Of a stretch of DNA of 64,000 bases, positions 1 to 11,526 are shown one piece after another. Under the pieces are notes generated by a model. It saw nothing but the letters and a program-made list of their open reading frames with translations, did no database searches and was not told the DNA's origin. The DNA comes from Leucaena leucocephala (taxonomy: Eukaryota; Streptophyta; Magnoliopsida; Fabales; Fabaceae): the NCBI GenBank assembly GCA_037074615.1, contig CM073562.1:9161001-9225000 (forward strand), written 5' to 3'. The position numbers and the translations under genes were made by a program. Each line of letters opens with the position of its first letter. Position 1 is the stretch's first letter.

Positions 1-131
1 TCCCTTTTTCTCTTTCTTTGGCTAAAAACTTATCTTAATCATTATCTTTTCTTCTAATTACCATTCCAATCCCTTCATAATCTATTTCCTTTATCAGTCT
101 TATACAGTTAGGGAAAATTTAGGATGTTACA
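1..131 (-). mobile_element. Family A LTR, terminal fragment at window edge
   Basis: The window opens inside a family A LTR. The pyrimidine-rich stretch and the closing motif TTATACAGTTAGGGAAAATT then AGGATGTTACA line up with the end of the well-defined LTR at 40200-40272 (TTATACAGATAGGGAGAAAT, AGGATATGACA). It lies in the same orientation as the complete element at 36788-48619, whose sense strand is minus. Only the U3-side end is visible; the rest is outside the window. Confidence 0.7.
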
Positions 132-464
132 GCAAAATAGTGCGAACAACAGATACAGAAGAGGATAAGAAGAATAAGGAAGCAAATGAGTAGTATAATA
201 GATCTGGAGCTGAAGAGTTAATTGCAGAAAAATCTTTACTTATGCCAGAATCAAAAAGTAATAATGAAAAAGAGATACTGCTACAGGACAATAAGAAAAC
301 TACACTAAAAGATGATACGCAACCACCTATTATGCATGAAGTAGTTCTAGTTCCAGCAATACAAGTCAAAAGTCAGATAGAAACTAGAAGCAAAAGGAGC
401 ATGAAGATATATAACTGAAGGAAGGGAGGTAAGTATTAAACACCTACCTTTTCCTAATGCATAC
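132..464. other. Unassigned spacer, possibly decayed coding sequence
   Basis: This 333-bp stretch separates two family A LTR ends. On the plus strand it reads as a hydrophilic, Lys/Glu/Ser-rich frame with few stops (for example KSNNEKEILLQDNKK), so it could be a remnant of a retrotransposon ORF. I recognise no domain. If the fragment at 1-131 and the LTR at 465 belong to one element, this would be all that is left of its interior, but I see no PBS or PPT. Confidence 0.3.
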
Positions 465-2350
465 TGTAACACCGTACTTCCATATGTCTTAGGGATCATT
501 CGATAGCATTTGGAACCACTTACAAGTCTATTGAAGTTCAATTACAAAATATGGAAATTTCACTCTTTATGAGTATTGTTCATATGATAATCTTAGATTA
601 AGTGATGAACTTAAAAAAATCATAATGAATTCTTGAAAAATAGAAATAAAGTGGTTCAAAATTCTACTCGAAGCTAATATCTTTATATTTAAGGGGAAAA
701 TAAGTTCCTAACCAAATGGTTAACTAATTAATACAATTTAATCATCAAATATTACTGTTCATTTGGTCAAAATTCTGAAAATAGATTATGGTCCTTGAAT
801 TTAGAAAATTCTTTCTCTTTGTACAGACATCGAAATAAGGCGTACTTGGTGTCAAAATAAAGCTTAGCATGTTAATTAAATATTGCTAAATTATCATACA
901 TTTATTACATCATTAACTATTTTTAATTACAGCCCAAGTCTCATAGCTTAAAACTGTCTTTTGTTCTAGTGCATAATTTTAACAACTAGCTTTACATACA
1001 TTCATCCCAAAACTTGTCCATAACATAACCATATAAGCAAACCATATAATCATCTAACATTCTTCCTCTCTCATGCTTGTGGTTCTTGTTGATTAGAGAT
1101 ATAATTTGGGATGAGATTTCTTGGGAAATCTCAGTAGTAAACTATACTAAACAATGTATGCATTAGTGCTTGCTTATGATTGTGTCAACATAATGTAATG
1201 TGCATACTTTCATGTAACATATGAAATACAATTGGCCAAAGTAATCATAGCATACACCTTTAACATTTACATATCAATCAAGCCATAACATAATCAACCA
1301 TACATTCAACACATACAAGTTTAGGTAAGTTTACTACCTTAATGCTTTAATTTTTCGTTATCCTCTTTCTTGTCACTTTTCCATGATGTAAGGTTGTATT
1401 CCTTGAATGCACAATCAAATCCTAAACATCGCATATTAATTCATTCATCATGATTTAACTCAATTGGCATATAAGGACATTAACTTAACTTAATCAATTA
1501 ACCCCTATCTTTCTTAATTTGTGGTTAATTGTCTTGTCCTTTGAATTAATTTGTGTCTTGACTTTACCCCACACAATTTCATCTTCTAAATCCATTTATT
1601 AACTTAGAATCATGAAATTACAGCTCCTTCATGGCCTGCTGGACAGAACCAAAAACATGTACATAATTTCTTCAAAAAATCTCATTTTGATTCTAATGCT
1701 TCCAATACTTGATTTTTTACTTTATCCCACACAATTTTTCATTTTAAAACCATTGGAAGCATCAAAATCATGAAATTACAATCATTGTTAATGTGTGTAA
1801 ATAGTAATAGAGAAGACTTAAAAATTACAACTTTCAATTCCAATGCTTCCAAGATTCCAAATCTATCCAATCCTACATAAAATCATCATATAAATTCAAT
1901 GGAAGTATTAGATCATTGAAATTCATTATTCTTAGTCTAAAACAGCTCTAGGTTGAATGCCTCCATCAATAAAAAAGTCAAGAGCACAACTTAATTCAAT
2001 AATCAATTATCAAAACCAACTTATCTAAACCTTAGTCACCTAGTTCTACCTTTATTTCTTCTTCCTCTAAGTTTAATGGAATTTCCAACCACTAAAACCT
2101 ATGTTTTACCCTTCCAAAACACATCTAAATAAACTAGGAAGGATCACATAACTTATGTCTTAAGTACCTTGATCTCTAATTGCCTTTATCTTGGGTGATT
2201 TTTCAAATGACAAGATTTTCTCCAAGGGTACACTTAGGCCACAGTTTTGTGAAGAATGGGATGGGTATTTATAGCCAAAATTTTGGCACCTTAGGTCCAT
2301 ATTAACCCTACTTTTCCTAATTATTACAACTGCTTAATCTTGAATTTGAT
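465..2350 (-). mobile_element. Family A LTR (old), left segment
   Basis: It starts with TGTAACACCGTACTTCC and the following ATATGTCTTAGGGATCATTC, matching the LTR edge at 36788. Further shared landmarks occur in the same order as in the complete element: the GAGATTTC/GAAATCTC hairpin (1123-1142), CATGGCCTGCTGGACAGAAC (about 1631) and the reverse-strand TATA box TATTTATA (2266-2273). The LTR breaks off near 2350, where a plus-sense LTR of the same family begins, and resumes at 11527. The right segment completes it up to 12346, giving about 2.7 kb without the inserts. The exact breakpoint at 2350 is uncertain by about 20 bp. Confidence 0.8.
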
Positions 2351-4615
2351 TGGATGACTTTTTCTCTATCAGTATAATGCTGATAGAGGAAAGAGGTTTA
2401 GAAAGGATTTTAATGATGAATAGAAAAGAAAAATAATTATTAGACAAAGGTATAAAAATGAGGGGCTAAAATGAAAAGTTTAAAAGTTCTATGGTAAAAA
2501 ATGAAAGTAGAAATAAAATTTGGGCCATTAAGTGTAATTATAAAAGCTGAGGGCCTAAAGTGTAATTTTCAAAAGTTCAAGGGTAAAATGGTAATTATAA
2601 GAAAGTTGAGCTGGAAAAGGCCAAAAAATGTCTAGAATCATATTAATCCCAAATTTTCCCCATAAATAAAGAAAATTATTCTGATCAGTTTGACGCAACA
2701 TAGAATTTTGATATGAGGTCCCAAAAAATTTATATTAATTTCTAAGGAAAGGAAAATTAATATAGTATCCTCTGGACCTTCGAATCAGATAAAATTTGGT
2801 AGTAAATTCCTATAATTAATATAAGAATTTTTAAAACTAACAGAGCTTAAAAAGGAGTTCTGTAGAATTTATTATAGAATTTACAATAGATTAAAATACT
2901 CGATAAATATGTTTCGAGGGAATTTCTCTGAAATTGAGCCCATGAAGGCAGTGGATCATATAGATAGCCCAAAATAGCTCCTTATAGGCCTAATGATATT
3001 TTTAGATAAGTATGTGGGCTAGGGCTAATAAAGATCAGAAAAATATAAAATTACAAAAATGCCACTAAATGTATCTACTGTGTTGTGTCATTAAGTCAGA
3101 GTTATACGAAGGGTATTTTGGTCATTAGATAGGTAAAAAATATCCAAAAAAGTACAGGAGTGATTAGTTAGTATCAGTATATGCCATGATAAGAAGTAAA
3201 GAGGTGTAAAATGACAATTATGCCCTTAGGGTTAAATAGTGCAAGATAGTGAACGAAGGGCATTTTAGTCATTTGCCAAGGGATATGTAATTAAGTTTTG
3301 GCCTAGTCCAAGAATGTCAATGATAGGAAGGATCTGAATACTGGATTTAATGTTAGAAAGCATATTATGGAATCTCAGAAAAATTATATTCAGAAAATAG
3401 TATGATTTTTAGGAAATTGGACTGAATCGGTACCGGATTGGACTAGAATTTTTCCAGATGCTTCTTCCCTTTGTAATTTCATCACATGGGCTATGAGGTG
3501 TCCTTTGATTATTTTATGGATAATGTCATCTCATTGGCTTCTAGGGCAAGCTAATCCAAGATCAAATATGAGCCATTAGATCAAATAGTGTACAAAGTAA
3601 TCTTGGCCATTGATTTTCCATGGAATTTGGCTATAAATACCCCACAAATTTAGAAGAAAACTGTGGAGCAAGAACCCTTGTGGAACCTCTTGCAAAATGA
3701 AAACTCAATCCAAGACAAAGAAGATTCAAGGTACCAAAGTTCAAGCAAGCTAGAGATTAAAGGTAAGCAATCTATCCTAACTTATTTTCCTTTGATTTGG
3801 GAGCTTGAACTTAGGGTTTTTATGGAAGAAATTTGAGTTTTCTCTAAGGTGTTTTTGCTGTCCAAAACCTTAGAAGAAAGGAGAAAGAAGAAATTAAAGT
3901 TAGAGTTATATGATTGAAGCTTAAACAAGCTAGTTATGTGATTGGTTGTTGAATCAAGTTTATGATCTTAACTTTGCCATGGTTGAACCATTTTGGTTTG
4001 CACTGTTCAAGATGGAAGGAAATGGAATTTCAATGATTTAATGCTTCCATTGAATTTATATGATGATTTTGTGTATGATTGGATAGGTTTTAAACCATGA
4101 AAGCATTGGAATTCCAAGTTATAGTTTTTGAAGTCCTTCTCTATTACTATTCACTCGCATGAATAGTGATTGAAATTTCATGATTTTGATGCTTTCAATG
4201 GTTTTAAAATGCAAAGTTGTGTGGGATAAAGTGTAGAAATAAGTATGGAAAACATTAGAATCAAAATGAGATTTTTTGAAAGAAAAGAGTGTGTTATGCA
4301 ATTCTGTACAGAACAGTGTATAGGAGCTAGAATTTCATGAGTCTAATCTCATAAATGGATTCAAAAGATGAAATTGTATAGGGTAAAGTCAAGATATCAA
4401 TTGGTTCAAGGGCCAGGTTAATTAGTGAAGGCTAGAGAAAGTTATGTTAGTAAAGAGTTTATCAAGGTTAGTCTTGAACATTGTAGGAGTTCATTGTCCT
4501 AATGAATTATGTGATGAATATGAATGTGTTTAGGACCTTGAAACATCCAAGAAAATGTTAGGAAGTGAGTGTCCAAAAAGCTTCATGGTTGGAAAGCTAG
4601 GGAACATGTGCAAAA

Positions 4616-7014
4616 TATAACATCCTTCTTTTCTTACATTTTAGGGACCATTCAGTAGTATTTGGAACCACTTCTAGGGCCATTGAAGTCCAATCATACA
4701 ATCTAGAATTTTACTCCCAGTGAGTGCTGTTCACTGTGTAAATTCTAGCGGAGTGACCTGACTTCAAAAAATCATAACTAATTATAGAAAAATCAAAATA
4801 GAGTGGTTCAAATTGCTAATTGAATCTAACTTAATGTTCTTTAAGGGAAAAATAACTTGTTGACCACTACTTGACCAGGTCCATGTCAGTCAATGTCCAA
4901 AGTTTACTGTTCATCCTGCATTTTTTCCAGATTCCAGCACTTTGGTCCCATCTTTGCATAACCTCTGCACTATCTAATCCCTAGCTCCTCTCTATGATTC
5001 TTTGGTCCTCTTTAAACATACCTGTGGGATTGGGATTACATGGAAGGGGATGAGATTTCTGGGGAAATCTCAGTAGCAAATGGTAACCATATAATGTATG
5101 CAACTATATACTTGATGTTACTATGTGTGTACTAAATGATCATGATTGCATCATGATAACATACATGCTTCCATGTTACTTAATTATAACATATGGTCAT
5201 AGTATAAAAATAAATAGAGTATTAATTAATCATACATGCCTCACATCATCAAGGTAAAAAAATATCACATAAAATATCCAAGCAGTATAAGCATACAAGT
5301 AGGTAAGTCTACTACTTGGCGTGTAGCCTTTCCTTCCAGCTCCTAGCCTTGTCTCTAAGGTCCCTTCTTTTCATATGTTAGAGCCTATACATAGTATAAT
5401 AATATCTTTATTATTATCCAGTATAGCTTTACTTAACTCATGCTTAACTAGGGGTGATATCCTTAATCTGACATTCCCTTGTCTTTCTTTCTACCTTTAG
5501 CTACCTTTATTAATAGAGATATTTCTCTATTCTAACTACTAAGAGCAATCCTCTACTTTATTAGAGCATGGACTAGATAACTTTCTTACCCAATTCCTAA
5601 GCTTTGCCCAGTCCCTCAGCTCCTTAGACTGCTCCTGGCTCTACTAGAACTCGTTCCTTTCTTTCCTTTCTTTCCTTTCTTCCTCTCTTCCTCTCTTCTT
5701 TCTCTTCCTTTTCTTGCTAGATCCGTGGTGTGCCTTGAAATGGGAGGGCATTGGCCTATTTATAGGTGAGAGGAGGTGGAATGAATGGTCCAGATTGATT
5801 TGCGATGAATGGCTCATATTGCTTGCTTCCTCAAGAAGCTTTGCCTGTATCATCATGATGACATCACCCTCCCTGATGACTCACAATTAATGACATCATC
5901 CAGGACACCTCAAGGGACACCTCAGGGGTATATGTGCTGCAATGGTGGGGCCTTGGGACACCTCACCAGCTGACTCAACCTTTCCAGAGAGTTCCAGAGT
6001 CTTTTCCCTAAATGGACGGCCGAGATCGTGCCACGTGTCCTCTTGCTTTTTCTCCTTTTTCTATAATCATGCCATGTGTCCTTTGCTTTTCTTCTTTTAC
6101 TGTAATCATGCTATGTGGCACCTTGTAGGTCCCACTTATGTCCTCTCATGATTCCAGATCACTTTACCCAGTTCTATCTTGGACCGGGTCACTTTACTTT
6201 ATTGAAAAAGCACTAAAATAATATTTTAATGCCTCTTGGGCTACGTTTTTGGGCCTTAGATTGTCATCTTGGGTTTCTAACCAAGCCCAAGCACTCTAGT
6301 TGCTCGGTTCCCAAGAAACATCCTTAGTAATTTACCATAATGCCCTTAGTTCCTTTTTAGTACTTATAGGAGCATTGTTATATTTCTATACCTTACCACA
6401 GTATCTCTTGACCCTGGTCAGCTATCCAGATACCCTTTATTAACTATCTAACCTTAGACAAATAATCATAATGCTCTTTTTTTGACTCTAACTCAATGAC
6501 ACAACACAGTGGCATACCTTCAGTGGCATTTTTGTAATTCTTCATTTTTCTCGGTCTTTATTAGCCCTGGCCCATATATTTATCTGAAAATATCATTGGG
6601 CCTATAAGGTGACATTCTGGACCCTCTGTATGACCCCTTATCTTTATGGGCTCAATTCCCGAGAAATTCTCCTGAAACCTATTTATTAAGTCTTTTAATC
6701 CACTGTAAATTTTGTAGTAAATTCTACTTAACTCCTTTTTAAGCTCTGTCAGTTTCAAAAATTCTTATATTAATTATAGGATTTTACTGACACATTTCAT
6801 CTGATTCTAAAGTCCAGAGAATACTGTATTAATTTTCCTTCTTTTTCATAAATTAATATAAATCTTTCGGGACCTCATATTAAAACTTTGTGTTGCATCA
6901 AACTGATCAGCATAATTTTCTCTATTTACTGAGATCTATGCTCAATAGGGTATAGTAGCATCCCTTTTTTACGCTATATACTGGGCTTCTAAGCCTAAAA
7001 ATTAGGATATGACA
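4616..7014 (-). mobile_element. Nested family A solo LTR with TSD CAAAA
   Basis: It begins TATAACATCC (diverged from TGTAACATTC) and ends AGGATATGACA. It is bounded by the direct repeat CAAAA at 4611-4615 and 7015-7019, and the host LTR sequence continues cleanly across the insertion. At 2399 bp it is shorter than the 3.4-kb family norm, so it carries internal deletions. It retains the hairpin (5052-5071) and reverse-strand TATA box (5757-5764). There is one LTR and no interior, the signature of LTR-LTR recombination. Confidence 0.9.
5650..5722. repeat. Polypyrimidine tract (CTTTC/CCTCT-type)
   Basis: A nearly uninterrupted C/T tract made of CTTTC- and CTCTTC-like units lies inside the nested solo LTR, about 30 bp downstream (minus sense: after) the conserved TATA box. 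On the minus strand it is a purine tract, which explains the Lys/Glu/Arg-rich spurious reading frame there. Confidence 0.75.
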
Positions 7015-8697
7015 CAAAAGATCAAGAGAAAAGCTTAAGTTCAATGTAGTCGACTTATCTCTTTATATGCTTGATGTGGTATGCTTATGTGTTGACATAT
7101 TGATACTTGAATGATGTTGTGACATGATATATGATGTTGAATATGTTATGAATAACATGTTTTCCATGGCCATGCACTTTTATGCAAAAGTATATAGCAT
7201 GACGGCATGTCACTAATTAAAGAACATTTAATGAAATTATATATCATGTATTAGCATCCTTCTTACATATTTAAGTGGTAATGTTTGCTACTAAGATTCC
7301 CTAGAATATCACCCTCCCATAAACAACCATAATAGTTTATTTATGATGGAAGAATTATGTTTGGTACATGAGCTAAGGAATGGAAGAGGAAGAGTAGACA
7401 AGTGATGGCATGCATGTATGTTAATTTTTTATGTAATGTTATGTAATATCCATTATATGTAAAGAAAATGTATGAAAGAATTATGGCATAACCCCATGAT
7501 GTATATGAATGCATGAAAGGCAAAATAGATGGTTTATGCATGCTGGAACAATTATTGGAAGTGAAAGAAAGGAAACTGAAATGGTAAAAATATTGGTTCT
7601 GGAGTAGTTTTGTTGTGGCTTCAGTTTGACATAGTAAATGAAGGAATTAATTGACGAAGTTTCATGAGCACATAGTAAACATCTAGATCTTTAAATTCAT
7701 ATATAATACACCTCATTTGGATGTGTATATCAAGAGAAGTGAATTTCCAAAGTTAAGAGATAGAACCTAGAAATTCCAGAATTTGCCATATAAACAGTAT
7801 AAAGTAATGATTTAACTGTATCAATTGGCAAAGTAAATGTCCATATTTATATTTTCCCCTTAAATATATATGAAGGAGATTCAATTAGAAATTTAGATCA
7901 CCTCCATACGATTTTTCTATAATTAGTTATGAATTTTTAAATTTGAACTATAAATCTGAAAATCACCAAATGAATAGTACCCGGGAAGTAAGTTTGAAAA
8001 TTTTAATTTTTAGGCTAATGCAATGCTTCCACTAATCAAATATGCTTATGAATATGGACTCTGAGGTGGTAAAAGTATAATGTTTCATATTCACTACTGC
8101 AAAAAAGGCTTTCTAAATCGGTTGAAAAAGGTATTCTATATCAGGTAATAACATATGTAGAAACGGACCGTTTAGAAAGTGTACACTTTTTAGACCAGTC
8201 CCTTTTGAAATCAGGAGTAGAATTTGCTAATGTCTACATTAGTTGAACTAATCCCTTTTGAGTGGCTACTATAGATCAATGAATTGTTTACACCGGCTGT
8301 GTTTGCACCCAGTGTAGATTAATGATTTTTTACACCAGTTGTGTTTATACCTATTGTAGATTAATGAATTTTCTACACCTCACTATAAAGACAATCGGTG
8401 TAGATGTTGTCATATTTACATATATTGTTTCTACACCTGCCGGTATTCTTTTTGTTTAGTTTAAATGTATTTTGAAAAAATGACCCCTTCAATATTTCAT
8501 TAACCCTATCCCTTGAAGCTTCATGAATAAACTACCTAAATATACAGACTTAAAGAGACAGCAGTAGAGTCAAAGTTCAACATGACAGAGACAAATCTTC
8601 AATTGCTCATTACATTATTTATTTAATAAAATTAAATAAAAAATACAATCATTTGAACAGAAAAATAAAAAAAAATGTATTCTAGTAATGACAAATA

Positions 8698-9580
8698 CTA
8701 TTTAGAAGGAATGATTTGAACAAAAAACTCAGCCCAAATATTGCGTAAGTCCTCAATATCTTGTTCAGGAAATGTGTGAGATTGATTAAATATCTGAAAT
8801 ATCAAATTAAAATAAAAGAAATTAAAGCATTATGAAGATATTTTAAATTGACCAAAAATATATGAAACCATTAAAAACACAATTTACCTCCTCAGTTACG
8901 TCAGTCCTATTTGACAAGATGATATTGATTATGTGTCTAACCATGTAGAAGCCGAACAAGTTGCTTTCTTTGGGTTACGTTTGACTCTGTATTATAAACA
9001 TGAATAAAATTATGTGTCATCAGCAAAAACCTGCTTGGAGCATAAGACTTGACACTTTTATTACCTTCGATATGATCCATTCAGGGTCCCTCACTGAGTT
9101 GGCTTTCTTAAGACCCCTTGCAATACAAACGTCCTCATAGCCCTATGACCAAAGTTATGAACTTAGTAACCATTTTATTACAAAGACCATATTTAATTTA
9201 TTACAAATATCATTATTCTGTAAGAAAGAAAACTCACATATTCATAATCTTCTTGGCATCAACTGATGGCTTGTAGTACAGGGAGCATAAGAAAATTTTT
9301 TTATAAGTATGCTTACATAGTATGATCAATTGCCAATGATTGCTATAGAAAATAATTAAACAATAATGATTATTAGCTTTAAGCAAATACAAACCCAGTA
9401 TGAAAAAACTGAAATATTATTATTCTTAGTCTTGCATAAATGGTTTGAAGAAACAATCAATATCAGTTTCACCAAGCCTCCTTGTAATATATTGAAGTCT
9501 TAAGGATTGGGATGTCCCTTTTGAATAAATCTGAAATAGGCATAAGAATCCGAACTGACCTTGTTTGCCCTTGGAAACTA
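8698..9580 (-). pseudogene. Ulp1-like (C48) cysteine peptidase domain, multi-exon, decayed
   Basis: Plant CACTA and Mutator elements often carry a Ulp1-like SUMO-peptidase domain of unclear role. On the minus strand I read exons in order. About 9429-9570 (FGFLC...LGETDIDCFFKPFM). About 9246-9345, with the catalytic-His motif NHWQLIILC and then FLCSLYYKP, where the usual Asp position reads Cys as in many transposon Ulp1 copies. 9065-9142 (DPEWIISK). 8888-8986 (NLFGFYMVRHIINIIL). 8698-8793 (FPEQDIEDLRNIWAEFF, then TAG). The last three exons have GT...AG introns and keep phase. Damage: the catalytic Cys of the C-G-F/Y motif is Phe, an in-frame stop lies four codons into the 8888-8986 exon, and a frameshift appears inside 9065-9142. 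No start is visible. The family is well supported by motif order; activity is not expected. Confidence 0.78.
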
Positions 9581-10399
9581 ACTCAACTTCCATGTACCTA
9601 TAGTTAATGCAAACAACTCACACAAGGACAATAAATAGACTTATTCACCCCCTTAACATACTCAACACTTGTTCGTTTAGCATTTATCCAACTATGATCC
9701 ATATTTGTGGAAGACTAAAAAACTAAGAAAATAGAAAATAAAAAGACCTAGCTTGCAGCAATGAATCAAATGAAACAAGTAAATGACACCAATGAATCTA
9801 GCTCAAATAACTGCAAAAGGTATTGTCAGTAGTGCATAAATCTTCATTTCTCAAGACAAGGAGTTCAAAATAAAACTCACTGGCTATGAAGGGTCGAGAA
9901 GACTTAAACATGCAAACAAGTGAAAATGACAGATGGGAGGTACGAAGGGGCTTTCTATTAAATTAAAGGGTAAGCAAATCTACACCAGATAAAATGAAAG
10001 ACTGGTGTAGAAATAATTTTTTTCTACACTGGGCAATATATTCTACACCAGTCACTTTTACACTGGTATAAAATAATATAAATTGAACAACTACACCAAA
10101 TAAAGTGGAAACCCAGTGTAGAAATAACTTGTTCTAAACTGGTCATTATATTCTGCACCTGACATTGATATTTCTAGCTTCAAGTTGTTGCATTTTTTTG
10201 GAAAATAAAAGAACAAGTCATTAGAACAAGAAACACATTCATTCAAAGAACAATAAACTTCATTCATTCAGCTTTACTAATAATTTTACATTAAAAGTAT
10301 GAAATTTCCAAATACAATATCTATCAGAATATATAATATTCTCTCTTTTAGTCATTAAGTACAAAAAAAACATAAGGGATAGATGAAGGTTGTAGGCTT

Positions 10400-10726
10400 T
10401 CACTCCTCATCAGACTCGAAGGTATAGGATTCATCAGAGTCGGTAGGATCAACAGGATGATACAGGCTATCATGTTGTTGATGGTGGCAAACTTTTGAGC
10501 TAAAAGCTCTGAAACTGTCTTTCATTCTAAGAAATTTTTGACATAGTTCTTCCACTGAGTCCTCCAGAGCATTGAAGTGCATGACCAGTTCCTCAAGGTG
10601 CTCGATTAGAGCGACAACTAGGGGAAAAGGAGTAAGAACTACATGGTAAGGGTTAGGATATTTGTCGATGTTTCTTTTGTACAGTGAAGAAGGAGGTGTG
10701 CATGAGGAAAAAAGCCATTGGAGCAT
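10400..10726 (-). CDS. Short ORF in the CACTA element, unknown
   Basis: A 108-codon frame on the minus strand lies upstream, in gene sense, of the Ulp1-like exons. I do not recognise the protein. Residues about 35-75 (ALIEHLEELVMHFNALEDSV) look helical with heptad-like spacing, and the C terminus is strongly acidic (DPTDSDESYTFESDEE). Such a coiled-coil-plus-acidic-tail layout could be the 5' exon of a transposon-encoded protein that continues into the Ulp1 exons after splicing, but no splice junction is proven. It may equally be a chance frame. Confidence 0.35.
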   Translation of the reverse strand: MLQWLFSSCTPPSSLYKRNIDKYPNPYHVVLTPFPLVVALIEHLEELVMHFNALEDSVEELCQKFLRMKDSFRAFSSKVCHHQQHDSLYHPVDPTDSDESYTFESDEE

Positions 10727-10904
10727 TCAGATAGAAGAAAATAAAATAAAATAAATATAAAGTGATGGGACAAAAGTACTGATAATAGGAATTGTATACA
10801 TAAGGTTGAGGAATAAGAACGATTTTAGAAAAGAATATCGAAGAATGCAATTTTCCTTCTATCATAATGAGTATAAATGTTAGGAACTGAAGAAGTGAAA
10901 TGAA

Positions 10905-11450
10905 CAGACTAAGAAGGTACAGAGAAAAGAAGCAAGAAAATATACATAGGAAACTAAAAAGTCAGAATAAAAAATATATTGAACACCGGTTATATATATT
11001 TTACAACTGTTCAATGTAAATCTGGTTTAAATATTTTATCTTATTTATAAAAATGCCACATTTCATTTGTTCTAAAAGCTTCTCCACAAGGTCTGAAGAA
11101 GTTAAAGAAAAGACACGGGAAAGCATAGACAGGAAACTGAAAAGTCAAAATTAAAAGTATATTTAACACCGGTTATATATATTTTATACCTGTTCAATGT
11201 AAATCTGGTGTAAATATTTCATCTTATTTACAAGAATGTCACCTTTCATTTGTTCTAAAAGCTTCTCTGCAAGGTTTGAAGAAGTTAAAGAAAAGAAGCT
11301 GTAAAGCATAGACAAGAAACTAAAGAGTCATAATATGATTCAGCTAATCTACACCTATTGATATTAGTATCTGACATAGTAGTTATATTTTACACCATTG
11401 ACATGTTAATCTGGTGCAACTATTTCATCTTATTTACAAAAATGTCACCA
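10905..11450. repeat. 183-bp tandem repeat, about 2.9 copies, in CACTA right arm
   Basis: The phrase RGAAACTRAAAAGTC recurs at about 10948, 11131 and 11314, giving a 183-bp period. Each unit also has the CACCGGTTATATATATTTTA segment (weakened in the third) and TTCATTTGTTCTAAAAGCTT. The units carry the subterminal CACCGG/TCTGGTG motif, so the array multiplies presumptive transposase-binding sites at this end. Confidence 0.85.
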
Positions 11451-11526
11451 GTAGTTTTTTTAAACCATATCCGTAAAGACCGATTTTAAAATGGGCCTTT
11501 AGAAAGTATATTTTGTACTAGTAATT

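Larger units (their letters stand above)
2351..8087 (+). mobile_element. Family A LTR, plus-sense, interrupted by a nested solo LTR
   Basis: From about 2351 the family A landmarks run in reverse order, so this copy is plus-sense: CTATCAGTATAATGCTGATAG, the retained GACGCAACATAGAATTTTGA region (about 2692), TATA box TATAAATA (3632-3639), the splice-donor-like AAGGTAAGC (about 3761) and the hairpin near 7293. It ends with AAAAGTATAATGTTTCA at 8087. A minus-sense LTR (4616-7014) splits it, flanked by CAAAA on both sides. Without that insert it is about 3.3 kb, near the 3485 bp of the complete element. No internal domain is attached, so it is a solo LTR or a truncated copy. Its 5' edge is only approximate. 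Confidence 0.8.
8092..11523. mobile_element. CACTA (En/Spm) DNA transposon, 3.4 kb, TSD ATT
   Basis: The left end is CACTACTGCAAAAAAGG; the right end in reverse complement is TACTAGTACAAAATATA. Both are followed inward by ACTTTCTAAA- and AAATCGGT-type sequence, giving imperfect terminal inverted repeats. A 3-bp duplication ATT flanks it (8089-8091 and 11524-11526), as expected for the superfamily. The last base of the right terminus has changed from G to A. Both subterminal regions carry many copies of a TCTACACYGG-like motif in both orientations, typical of transposase-binding subterminal repeats. The interior holds a Ulp1-like peptidase pseudogene and a short unknown ORF but no visible transposase, so it is non-autonomous. 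It sits one base beyond the end of the plus LTR, inside the older LTR. Confidence 0.88.

Noticed and set aside
132..464. Remnant of gag or env-like ORF
   Set aside because: The hydrophilic frame is suggestive, but no motif could be matched, so no family was assigned.
5644..5856. 70-codon minus ORF with a very basic C terminus (KKRKRKKRGREEE)
   Set aside because: The charged stretch is a translation of the polypyrimidine tract in the nested LTR; no homologous frame is kept in other copies.
2340..8092. A 5-bp target duplication for the plus LTR at about 2351-8087
   Set aside because: The right flank would be TATTA, but the left edge is too diverged to place; nearby TATTA at about 2322 does not adjoin a recognisable LTR start.
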